Below, in pieces: positions 1-5,953 of a DNA stretch of 12,443 nt. This stretch comes from an uncultured Methylophilus sp. (GTDB lineage Bacteria > Pseudomonadota > Gammaproteobacteria > Burkholderiales > Methylophilaceae). Location: positions 1 through 12,443 of the forward strand of contig CAKZJM010000179.1 in the NCBI GenBank assembly GCA_936943315.1, read 5' to 3'. Position numbers and translations under genes: made by a program. Under the pieces are notes generated by a model. The model did not search any database. It saw only the letters and a program-made list of their open reading frames with translations, and was not told the DNA's origin. The first letter of the stretch is position 1, and each line of letters starts with the position of its first letter.

Positions 1-223
1 GCTTACCAGCAGGTTTGTTGCGTGGACCGTTATCCTTAAACGCTTTGTCTTTGCGTGGCGCTTGCTCGGTCGAGTGAGTTTCTTGTGGCTGAGTGGCGCG
101 CAAGTCTTTTTTAGGGACTGGCGCTTTGGTGCGGTCACGTAACTCAGGCGACAGTTGGCGGACAGGTTTCTGTCGTTTTTGGTCGGTGGGCGCTGGGGAT
201 TTGTTGAGTTTGAGCGTAGACAA
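1..223 (-). CDS. N-terminus of an unidentified basic, low-complexity protein (partial, runs off the left edge)
   Basis: An open frame runs from a TTG at 223-221 to the window edge without a stop (74 codons seen). The peptide is rich in Lys, Arg, Pro, Gln and Thr and almost free of hydrophobic residues, beginning (M)STLKLNKSPAPTDQKRQ. This looks like a disordered, positively charged extension of the kind placed before RNA-binding domains, for example pseudouridine synthases, RNA helicases or ProQ-like proteins. No domain is visible, so the function is unknown. No ATG lies in this frame nearby. The TTG is preceded by a weak GTGAG-like site about nine bases upstream, so the start is uncertain. 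It follows the glycosyltransferase stop by 44 bp and may be the next gene of the same transcript. The other minus frame from a GTG at 237 is also open but gives a less convincing composition. Confidence 0.4.
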   Translation of the reverse strand, partial: MSTLKLNKSPAPTDQKRQKPVRQLSPELRDRTKAPVPKKDLRATQPQETHSTEQAPRKDKAFKDNGPRNKPAGK

Positions 224-267
224 AACAGTCGTCTCACTATTTAAGATGAATAAGCCGTTATTGTAAG

Positions 268-1521
268 TTATTTGGCTGCTGACGGACGAAAATTCAGGCT
301 ACCCGGTTGCTTGCGCGCACTTTCGGACATGTATTGCAGAATACTGTCAGCCCGCTTTAATTGCGGTTGCCGGGCGATAAACTCTTGCTTCCAGGCTCGG
401 TGCGGATTGCGGATAATGCCCGCCAGCCAGGCCGCTTGTATCGGGCTGAGTTGCGCGGGGTCGACGCCAAAGTAATAATTTGCCGCGGCATGTGCGCCGC
501 ACAAGCTGGGGCCCCAATCGACCGTATTCAAGTAGAGGTTAAGGATTTGCGTTTTATCCAGCGTGCTTTCCAATTGCACCGCATACAGCAGCTCTTCAAT
601 TTTGCGCTTCCAGGTACGCTCACCATTGGTAAACATATATTTAACCACTTGCTGGGTAATGGTGCTGCCACCCACCGCTTTGTCGGCGCTTTCCTTGCCT
701 AGCAATTGCTGCATTTGCGTCATGGCATAGCCCGGGTGATGCCTAAAATTGGCGTCCTCGGCAATGATGGTCGCCATGGGCAGCCAACGGCCCATTTTAT
801 CGTAGGCCAGCCAATGCACTTTTTCAGGGTGTTTTTGTTCGTCTAATAGCGGGCAATCATATTGCACAGCGTTGGTGGTCACTTTGCTGATGTCCAGGCC
901 ACTGACTTGCAGTTGCTCTAACTGTGGTTGCGCACTCCAGCGTTGCTTGGGCCAGCGCAAGGTGCCTTTGGCAGTCAGCACACCACTCACATGCGCCTGT
1001 GCGATGGCGGTTGAATGCTGGCGCAAGGGTGCCAGCAGATTGGCCAGCGGTGTCGTGGGCAAGGTCCAGTGCAAGCGCAGAGAACGCATGTTCACTGTGC
1101 CTTCAAAATAAATCTTGAACGGGTTCACGGCAGCATCTGCCAGTAAATAGCCTTTTAACTGCTGGCCATCCAGTTTGAGCCAGAGCTCGACCGAATCAAG
1201 CATCAACGGTTTGTCACTGACAGATTTGGCATCCAGCCAGCAGTGTTGGCAATGCACGCGCAACCCGTCTGCGTCATAGAGTCGGATATCGCCGTGATGC
1301 AGACTAAAGCCTTTGTGATCGAGCCACCAGCGACCCGCCGGAGAGGTAGCCAGCATCAACATGGGTAACACGCGTACCTGTATGCCATTGCCTACCGGTA
1401 ATTTGACCCGCCAGGCGGTTTTATCGTAGGGTTGCCAAATCCAGGCCGCGATACCCAGCACGGCCAACAGGCAGGCTATGAGTATTGTCGCAAGCAGGCG
1501 TTTGCACCACACGATGAGCAT
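268..1521 (-). CDS. GT51 peptidoglycan glycosyltransferase with an extra N-terminal periplasmic domain (MtgA-like)
   Basis: A 417-aa inner-membrane protein predicted to polymerise lipid II into glycan strands in the periplasm. Residues 8-29 form one membrane anchor. Residues 245-395 carry the GT51 motifs: EDANFRHHPG (255-264, catalytic Glu255), GGSTITQQVVK (284-294), RKIEE (306-310, second Glu310), ILNLYLN (326-332) and the LSPIQAAWLAGIIRNP block (358-373). The classic monofunctional MtgA is about 230-250 aa and goes from anchor straight to GT51. Here about 200 residues (roughly 35-235) are inserted, and their short beta-rich segments vaguely recall AsmA-like domains; that comparison is only an impression. 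There is no transpeptidase domain. The usually conserved Glu of the ILExYLN motif is Asn328. The ATG at 1521 has AAGG six bases upstream and starts 8 bp after the ferredoxin stop, so the two are very probably co-transcribed. The GT51 call is firm; the role of the inserted domain is not known. Confidence 0.88.
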   Translation of the reverse strand: MLIVWCKRLLATILIACLLAVLGIAAWIWQPYDKTAWRVKLPVGNGIQVRVLPMLMLATSPAGRWWLDHKGFSLHHGDIRLYDADGLRVHCQHCWLDAKSVSDKPLMLDSVELWLKLDGQQLKGYLLADAAVNPFKIYFEGTVNMRSLRLHWTLPTTPLANLLAPLRQHSTAIAQAHVSGVLTAKGTLRWPKQRWSAQPQLEQLQVSGLDISKVTTNAVQYDCPLLDEQKHPEKVHWLAYDKMGRWLPMATIIAEDANFRHHPGYAMTQMQQLLGKESADKAVGGSTITQQVVKYMFTNGERTWKRKIEELLYAVQLESTLDKTQILNLYLNTVDWGPSLCGAHAAANYYFGVDPAQLSPIQAAWLAGIIRNPHRAWKQEFIARQPQLKRADSILQYMSESARKQPGSLNFRPSAAK

Positions 1522-1529
1522 GCAGGACC

Positions 1530-1844
1530 TTAAACCAATAGCCGTTCTACCACTTTGCCTTGTTGCAGGTGGCTTTCAATGATGTCATCAATGTCACTTT
1601 CATCGACAAAGGTGTACCAGACGGCATCTGGGTAAATGACCATCACCGGGCCTTCTGCACAGCGGTCCAGGCACCCGGCGCGGTTGATGCGCACATTGCC
1701 AGCGCCAGCCAGACCCTGTTGTTTGACTTTCTTTTTCATGTAGTCAAACGCTGCTTCGGCCCCTCTGTTCATGCAGCAGTCTTCACCATTCTCGCGCTGG
1801 TTAAGACAAAAAAATACGTGGTATTTAAAGTGACTATCAGTCAT
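1530..1844 (-). CDS. Thioredoxin-like [2Fe-2S] ferredoxin family protein
   Basis: A 104-aa cytoplasmic protein of the (2Fe-2S) ferredoxin family with a thioredoxin fold, also seen as the NuoE-like domain. The ligand pattern is C13, then C23/C24, then C58 and C62 (GCLDRC at 57-62), and the following EGPVMVIYPDAVWY segment is typical of this family. Such proteins transfer electrons or serve as cluster-binding modules; the physiological partner is unknown. Two adjacent cysteines (23-24) occur where one ligand is expected, so one is probably spare. The ATG at 1844 has AAGG eight bases upstream. The gene sits 38 bp after the TonB-like gene and 8 bp before the glycosyltransferase, so it is likely part of the same operon, although no functional link to the envelope genes is obvious. 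Confidence 0.88.
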   Translation of the reverse strand: MTDSHFKYHVFFCLNQRENGEDCCMNRGAEAAFDYMKKKVKQQGLAGAGNVRINRAGCLDRCAEGPVMVIYPDAVWYTFVDESDIDDIIESHLQQGKVVERLLV

Positions 1845-1882
1845 AACGATTGCCTTGTAAAACCTCGCGCCGAAACAGCGTG

Positions 1883-2839
1883 CTATTCGGTGGAGAGTTG
1901 GTCATCCCTGGTAAAGGTCCAGGTACGGGTAATACTTAATACATCGGTATCCTGCCGGATGTCTTCGGGAAACACCGGAAAGGGCGCCGCCAGCTGAACG
2001 ATGCGGCGTGCAGATTCATCGAGCAAATGGTGCCCGGAGCTGCGATGAATACGGATACTTTCTATACTACCATCGGCCCTGACCGAAACGGTCATTTGCA
2101 ATTGGCCATACAGCTTTTGTATGCGGGCTGTTTGCGGATAATTCAAGTTGCCTACACGCTCGATTTTTTGCCGCCATTGTTCTACATAGTTGGCAAAACG
2201 GTATTCCCGCGTCCGCGCACCAATAAACTGACGCTTAGGCCGCATTTCATATTCTTCCTGCTGCTTGGCAATCAAAGCCTCCAGCTTTGCCATCTCTTGC
2301 GTGGCCGCCGTTTGCGGCTGCGGTTGTACCGGCACATGCTGCGAAGGCGGTTGCTGCTTGGCCGATGGATGAGGGTGTGCCAAGGGCGGTGTTTGCAAAC
2401 TGGTGACCGCTTGACTGGCTTTTAACTGGGTGAGCAGGGCTTGTGCTTCTTGCTCAAGCTGGGCCACGCGTTGTTTTTCACGGATCAGCTCAGCCTCATG
2501 GGGGCTGGCCGCCGTGGTTGCCGAAGGCAGGGTGGCTTGCGCAGCCTGCGGTAATGAGGCCTGCCGCTGTTGCACGCTGGGCAGTGGGCTTTTCATCTGC
2601 CGCTTCTCATCGGTGTTGCCACCACGGTCGAGATTGGCTTGTGCCAGCGCATCCGCTTTTTCAGGCGCACTGCGGGTTTTGCTGTTGACCAGCAGCACCT
2701 CCAATGACGGAATCTGGTCTTTTAATGCTTTTAGCTCAGGTTGAAAATGGAGCGTCAGCAGCACCGCATGTGCCAGTAGCGAAAACCACAGCGCCCATAC
2801 CAGGGGTGAACGTTTATGGAATCCGTCGCGGAAACCCAT
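1883..2839 (-). CDS. TonB-family energy transducer
   Basis: A 318-aa protein with the TonB layout. Residues 13-32 form an N-terminal membrane anchor containing S20-x3-H24, the Ser/His spacing of the TonB transmembrane helix that couples to ExbB/ExbD. Then comes a long Gln/Pro/Ala-rich periplasmic linker with helical, probably coiled-coil stretches (about 113-145 and 180-200). The C-terminal TonB domain is at about 218-310, including the NLNYPQTARIQKLYGQL and VSVRADGSIESIRIHRSSGH segments and a terminal ITRTWTF strand. The family passes proton-motive energy to outer-membrane receptors. No exbB, exbD or receptor gene is visible here, so the target is unknown. The start ATG at 2839 lies 15 bp after the mpl stop and its Shine-Dalgarno (AGG, about ten bases away) is weak, which suggests partial translational coupling to mpl. 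The family call is firm; its role as the main TonB is not established. Confidence 0.87.
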   Translation of the reverse strand: MGFRDGFHKRSPLVWALWFSLLAHAVLLTLHFQPELKALKDQIPSLEVLLVNSKTRSAPEKADALAQANLDRGGNTDEKRQMKSPLPSVQQRQASLPQAAQATLPSATTAASPHEAELIREKQRVAQLEQEAQALLTQLKASQAVTSLQTPPLAHPHPSAKQQPPSQHVPVQPQPQTAATQEMAKLEALIAKQQEEYEMRPKRQFIGARTREYRFANYVEQWRQKIERVGNLNYPQTARIQKLYGQLQMTVSVRADGSIESIRIHRSSGHHLLDESARRIVQLAAPFPVFPEDIRQDTDVLSITRTWTFTRDDQLSTE

Positions 2840-2854
2840 CGTTGGTCTGCCTGC

Positions 2855-4225
2855 TTATCCCTGCAAGGCCTGCAATAGTTTTTGGTGTACACCGCCAAAA
2901 CCACCATTACTCATCACCAGCACATGATCCCCCGGTGCGGCCATAGCTGTGACAGCTGCCACCAGCTGGCCGAGGTCATCAAAGGTTTTTGCTTTATGCT
3001 GGATGGGTGCCAAGGCTGCCGCAGCATCCCAGCCCAGGTTATTGGCATAACAAAATACCGCATCGGCGTCTTTGAGGCTGTCGGGCAGGGCGTCTTTCAT
3101 CACCCCCAGTTTCATGGTGTTTGAACGTGGCTCGAGCACGGCCAGGATTCGGGCCGCGCCCACTTTCGCGCGCAAACCCGCCACGGTGGTGGCAATCGCT
3201 GTCGGGTGATGGGCGAAATCGTCGTACACCGTCACCTCGTTGGCAACCCCTTTGACTTCCATGCGGCGTTTCACGTTCTTGAACTCACCTAATGCCTCAA
3301 TGGCAATACAAGGTGCGACCCCAACATGCCGTGCCGCGGCAATCACCGCCAGGGCGTTGTTACGGTTATGCTCACCGAGCAGTTCCCAACTCACGTTCCC
3401 TTGTCGTTCGCCATTAAAAAACACATCGAAGCGACCTTGTGCGTCCACATTGTGTACCTGCCAGCCACTGGCACTGTCGATGCGTTCCAGCGCACTCCAG
3501 CAACCTCGCGCGATTACCCGGTCCAGGCTTTCCTGCTGGTTGGCAACCACCAGGCCTTGCTGCGGGACGGTACGCACCAGATGATGAAACTGTTTTTCAA
3601 TCGCGGTGAGGTCTTCAAAAATATCGGCGTGGTCGAACTCTAAGTTGTTCAATACGGCCGTGCGCGGGCGGTAATGCACAAACTTCGAGCGCTTGTCGAA
3701 AAAGGCCGTATCGTATTCATCCGCCTCAATCACAAAAAATGGCGAGACGGACTTTGGATCCTGCCGCGGCGTCTGTGGCAAACGGGCAGACACACTAAAG
3801 TTTTCAGGCACGCCGCCAATTAAAAAACCTGGGGCTAAACCCGCATATTCCAACACCCAGGCCAGCATGGAAGAAGTTGTGGTTTTGCCGTGCGTACCGG
3901 CCACAGCCAGCACCCACTTACCTTGCAGCACATTCTCGGCCAGCCACTGTGGGCCCGAAATATAAGGCAAGCCCTGGTTGAGAATGGCTTCCATGAGCGG
4001 ATTGCCGCGAGTGACAACATTGCCTATGACATAGATATCAGGATTGAGGCTGGTTTGGGCAGGGTCAAAGCCTTCAATCAGCTCAATGCCCTGGGCCTCA
4101 AGCTGCGTGCTCATGGGCGGGTATACGTTGGCATCACACCCGGTGACACGATGCCCTGCGGCTTTGGCTAGGACGGCAATGCCGCCCATAAACGTGCCAC
4201 AAATACCTAGGATGTGAATATGCAT
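2855..4225 (-). CDS. mpl: UDP-N-acetylmuramate:L-alanyl-gamma-D-glutamyl-meso-diaminopimelate ligase
   Basis: A 456-aa cytoplasmic Mur-ligase family enzyme that joins recycled tripeptide (L-Ala-gamma-D-Glu-meso-DAP) to UDP-MurNAc using ATP, returning old peptidoglycan peptide to synthesis. Visible features are an N-terminal UDP-sugar domain starting HIHILGICGTFMGG, the ATP P-loop GTHGKTTT (110-117), EADEYDTAFFDKRSKF (167-182), NNLEFDHADIF (193-203), EHNRNNALAV (285-294) and YDDFAHHPTAI (334-344). The GICGTFMGG start and the EADEYDTAFFDKRSKF block separate Mpl from MurC, and the length is as expected. The gene begins 71 bp after thiE. A weak promoter-like pair (TTGTTT at 4268-4263 and TAAACT at 4246-4241, 16-bp spacer) lies in that gap, but read-through from thiE is equally possible. 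The Shine-Dalgarno is poor (GGTAAAG). The identification is secure. Confidence 0.95.
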   Translation of the reverse strand: MHIHILGICGTFMGGIAVLAKAAGHRVTGCDANVYPPMSTQLEAQGIELIEGFDPAQTSLNPDIYVIGNVVTRGNPLMEAILNQGLPYISGPQWLAENVLQGKWVLAVAGTHGKTTTSSMLAWVLEYAGLAPGFLIGGVPENFSVSARLPQTPRQDPKSVSPFFVIEADEYDTAFFDKRSKFVHYRPRTAVLNNLEFDHADIFEDLTAIEKQFHHLVRTVPQQGLVVANQQESLDRVIARGCWSALERIDSASGWQVHNVDAQGRFDVFFNGERQGNVSWELLGEHNRNNALAVIAAARHVGVAPCIAIEALGEFKNVKRRMEVKGVANEVTVYDDFAHHPTAIATTVAGLRAKVGAARILAVLEPRSNTMKLGVMKDALPDSLKDADAVFCYANNLGWDAAAALAPIQHKAKTFDDLGQLVAAVTAMAAPGDHVLVMSNGGFGGVHQKLLQALQG

Positions 4226-4296
4226 AGACTTTACCAGATCAGTTTAACGCAGGCATTTTACCAAACAACGCCAGCTTAAGCCGTAGCAATCCGCGC

Positions 4297-4923
4297 TCAA
4301 TTTTGAGCAAATAAAGATTGATACTGGCGGCAACGCGCGGCAACATCCCCGGCCTGGAAAATATCGGTAATCACGGCCAGTGCATCGGCACCTGCGGCGA
4401 TTAATGGGGGGGCGTTTTCCAGGGTAATGCCGCCGATGCCGACGACTGGCACAGAGAGAGACTGCCTGGCGCGCGTAAACAAGTCGGTAGTCGCCCTGGG
4501 CGCGTTGGGTTTGGTGGGGGAAGGGTAGCAGGCGCCAAAAGCAACATAATCGGCGCCGTCAGCTTGTGCCTGCTCAGCCAGCTCAAAGCGGTTATAGCAA
4601 GATGCACCAATAATTTTTTGTTTGCCTACGAATGCACGTGTTTCAGCAATGGCACAGTCGTACTGGCCGATATGCACGCCATCGGCATCCAGCTCAACAG
4701 CGAGCGCCACATGGTCATTAATCAGCAGTGGAATGTTGGCTGTGCGGCAAATCGCAAGTAGTGCACCTGCCTGTTCGATACGCAAAGCATCGCTGGCTGT
4801 TTTGTGCCGGTATTGCACCAGGGAGACGCCACCCTGCAAGGCCAGGGCGACTGTTGTACAAAGAAGTTCAGTGTCGTCACAATCCGGGGTGACCAGATAT
4901 AAGCCTCTAATGCTGAAGTTCAC
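4297..4923 (-). CDS. thiE: Thiamine-phosphate synthase
   Basis: A 208-aa TIM-barrel enzyme that condenses HMP-pyrophosphate with thiazole phosphate to give thiamine monophosphate. The motifs are VQYRHKT (36-42, pyrophosphate-contacting region), LLINDHVALA (67-76), DADGVHIGQ (79-87), FGACYPSPTKPNAP (129-142) and VVGIGGI (160-166). The ATG-led frame extends further upstream to 5040, but that part is the thiD sequence in another frame. The first sensible start is the GTG at 4923-4921, which has AGGA eight bases upstream and places RGLYLVTPD near the N-terminus as in other ThiE proteins. This start overlaps the thiD stop by 17 bp, a sign of translational coupling and matched production of the two enzymes. 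Its stop codon lies in a small dyad (GCTCAA/TTGAGC, 4295-4308) that has no T-run and is probably not a terminator. Confidence 0.93.
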   Translation of the reverse strand: MNFSIRGLYLVTPDCDDTELLCTTVALALQGGVSLVQYRHKTASDALRIEQAGALLAICRTANIPLLINDHVALAVELDADGVHIGQYDCAIAETRAFVGKQKIIGASCYNRFELAEQAQADGADYVAFGACYPSPTKPNAPRATTDLFTRARQSLSVPVVGIGGITLENAPPLIAAGADALAVITDIFQAGDVAARCRQYQSLFAQN

Positions 4924-5764
4924 TGGCCTTTTCCTGCACGTCCGACTCACGCGCCCAGAAGAAACGGTCCGGGATGAATTGCCCCATGCCTGGGCGGAAA
5001 GCATGGCGCAAGGTTTGCCAGGTGAATTCCTGTGCCTCATGCACCGCTTCCTCCATACTCAGGCCATGAGCGAGGCAAGCAGTAATGGCGCTAGTCAGTG
5101 TGCAGCCTGAACCATGATAACTGCCCGGCAAGCGCTCCCAGTGGTAATCTTTAATCAGCCCGGGGATTTCATTTTGCACGCCATAGAGGCTGTTGACCAC
5201 ATCGAGCGAACGCTCATGGGTGCCGGTAATCATCACATATTCGGTGCCCATGCTTAATAAACGTAAGGCACACTCTTCGAGTGAGCTATGCTTCACTTCG
5301 TCGCCTTCATCATAATAAGCCAGGCGGCGCGCTTCCAGGCTGTTGGGGGTAATCAGCGTTGCCTGCGGAAACAGCAGCTCACACATCGCGGCTTGCATTT
5401 CCTCGTTAGAAAGCTCATCGCCACGCCCCGAAGCCAGAATCGGGTCTATGATTAACGGCACATCAGGGTAGTCCGCCACGATTTCTGCGATGACGGCTAC
5501 GTTTTCCACGCTGCCGAGCAAACCCAGTTTAAATGCGCTAACCGACACATCTTCCAAAATTGTTCTTGCCTGCTCATTGATCCAATCGGCATCCAGTGGC
5601 ATCACACTTTCGACACCGACGGTATCTTGCACGGTGATCCCGGTGATGACAGAAAGCGGATAACAGCCAATGCTTGAAAGCGCCATGATGTCTGCTTGCA
5701 CACCCGCACCACTGCTAGGGTCTGTTGCTGCAAATGTAAGAACGGTTGGAGGAGTATTGGCCAT
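4907..5764 (-). CDS. thiD: Hydroxymethylpyrimidine / phosphomethylpyrimidine kinase
   Basis: A 285-aa ribokinase-fold enzyme that phosphorylates HMP and HMP-phosphate to give HMP-PP for thiamine synthesis. The N-terminus reads TVLTFAATDPSSGAGVQAD (7-25), the family's substrate-binding start. Further motifs are VPLIIDPILASGRG (102-115), LITPNSLEA (137-145) and the anion-hole/catalytic YHGSGCTLTSAI (216-227, Cys221). The DPILASGRGDEL segment differs from the DPVMVAKSG form of the enterobacterial enzyme, so this is a divergent branch. The frame stays open to 5809, but that longer start would lie inside the tRNA-Gly gene. The ATG at 5764 has AAAGGA five bases upstream and is clearly right. That ribosome-binding site abuts the CCA end of the tRNA. 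No TPP riboswitch is evident upstream. The gene ends in a 17-bp overlap with thiE. Confidence 0.93.
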   Translation of the reverse strand: MANTPPTVLTFAATDPSSGAGVQADIMALSSIGCYPLSVITGITVQDTVGVESVMPLDADWINEQARTILEDVSVSAFKLGLLGSVENVAVIAEIVADYPDVPLIIDPILASGRGDELSNEEMQAAMCELLFPQATLITPNSLEARRLAYYDEGDEVKHSSLEECALRLLSMGTEYVMITGTHERSLDVVNSLYGVQNEIPGLIKDYHWERLPGSYHGSGCTLTSAITACLAHGLSMEEAVHEAQEFTWQTLRHAFRPGMGQFIPDRFFWARESDVQEKASELQH

Positions 5765-5774
5765 GAAAATCCTT

Positions 5775-5848
5775 TGGAGCGGCTGACGGGAATCGAACCC
5801 GCGTATCAAGCTTGGGAAGCTGGCGTTCTACCATTGAACTACAGCCGC
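5775..5848 (-). tRNA. tRNA-Gly (anticodon CCC)
   Basis: A 74-nt tRNA with encoded CCA. The acceptor stem GCGGCTG/CAGCCGC is perfect. The D arm has stem GTTC/GAAC, the anticodon loop is TTCCCAA (anticodon CCC, reading GGG), and the T arm is GCGGG-TTCGATT-CCCGT. The discriminator base is T, as expected for bacterial glycine tRNA, and the overall pattern matches the Gly(CCC) isoacceptor of enterobacteria. The anticodon stem CCAGC/GCTTG has one mismatch at its second pair (C28 opposite U42), which is unusual but tolerable. The 3' end lies 10 bp before the thiD start codon, so the tRNA and thiD almost certainly share a transcript. Confidence 0.95.
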
Positions 5849-5863
5849 GTACGAATGACCGAT

Positions 5864-5891
5864 ATTTTACTTGGTGTACGGGCGAATACAA
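5864..5891 (-). promoter_or_regulatory. Candidate sigma-70 promoter for the tRNA-Gly/thiD/thiE transcript
   Basis: A -10 like element TAAAAT (5869-5864, five of six consensus bases) and a -35 like element TTGTAT (5891-5886) are separated by 16 bp. Transcription would begin near 5857, about 9 bp before the mature tRNA 5' end. The pair lies between the tpsA terminator and the tRNA, the only place where a separate promoter for this group could sit. The -35 match is modest. Confidence 0.45.
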
Positions 5892-5912
5892 AACATTATT
5901 CAGCACAAAAAC

Positions 5913-5938
5913 AAAAGCCGGACAATTGTCCGGCTTTT
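5913..5938 (-). terminator. Rho-independent terminator of tpsA
   Basis: A perfect 18-bp palindrome (GCCGGACAA/TTGTCCGGC, 5917-5934) is flanked by four A and four T. On the minus strand it is followed by TTTTGTTTTTGT, and it lies 15 bp beyond the tpsA stop. The symmetry means it could also stop antisense transcripts on the plus strand, where the T-run is only four bases. It separates the TPS locus from the tRNA/thiamine transcript. Confidence 0.9.
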
Positions 5939-5953
5939 GACTGCTTCATGCTG

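Noticed and set aside
4295..4308. Palindrome GCTCAA/TTGAGC at the thiE stop as a terminator
   Set aside because: On the transcribed strand it is followed by GCGGATTGC with no T-run, and the stem is short and AT-rich.
4924..5040. Longer thiE beginning at the ATG at 5040
   Set aside because: The extra 39 residues are the out-of-frame thiD sequence and do not resemble a ThiE N-terminus; the GTG at 4923 has a suitable ribosome-binding site.
5765..5860. TPP riboswitch upstream of thiD
   Set aside because: The space before thiD is filled by the tRNA and its promoter, and no thi-box motif such as CTGAGA is recognisable.
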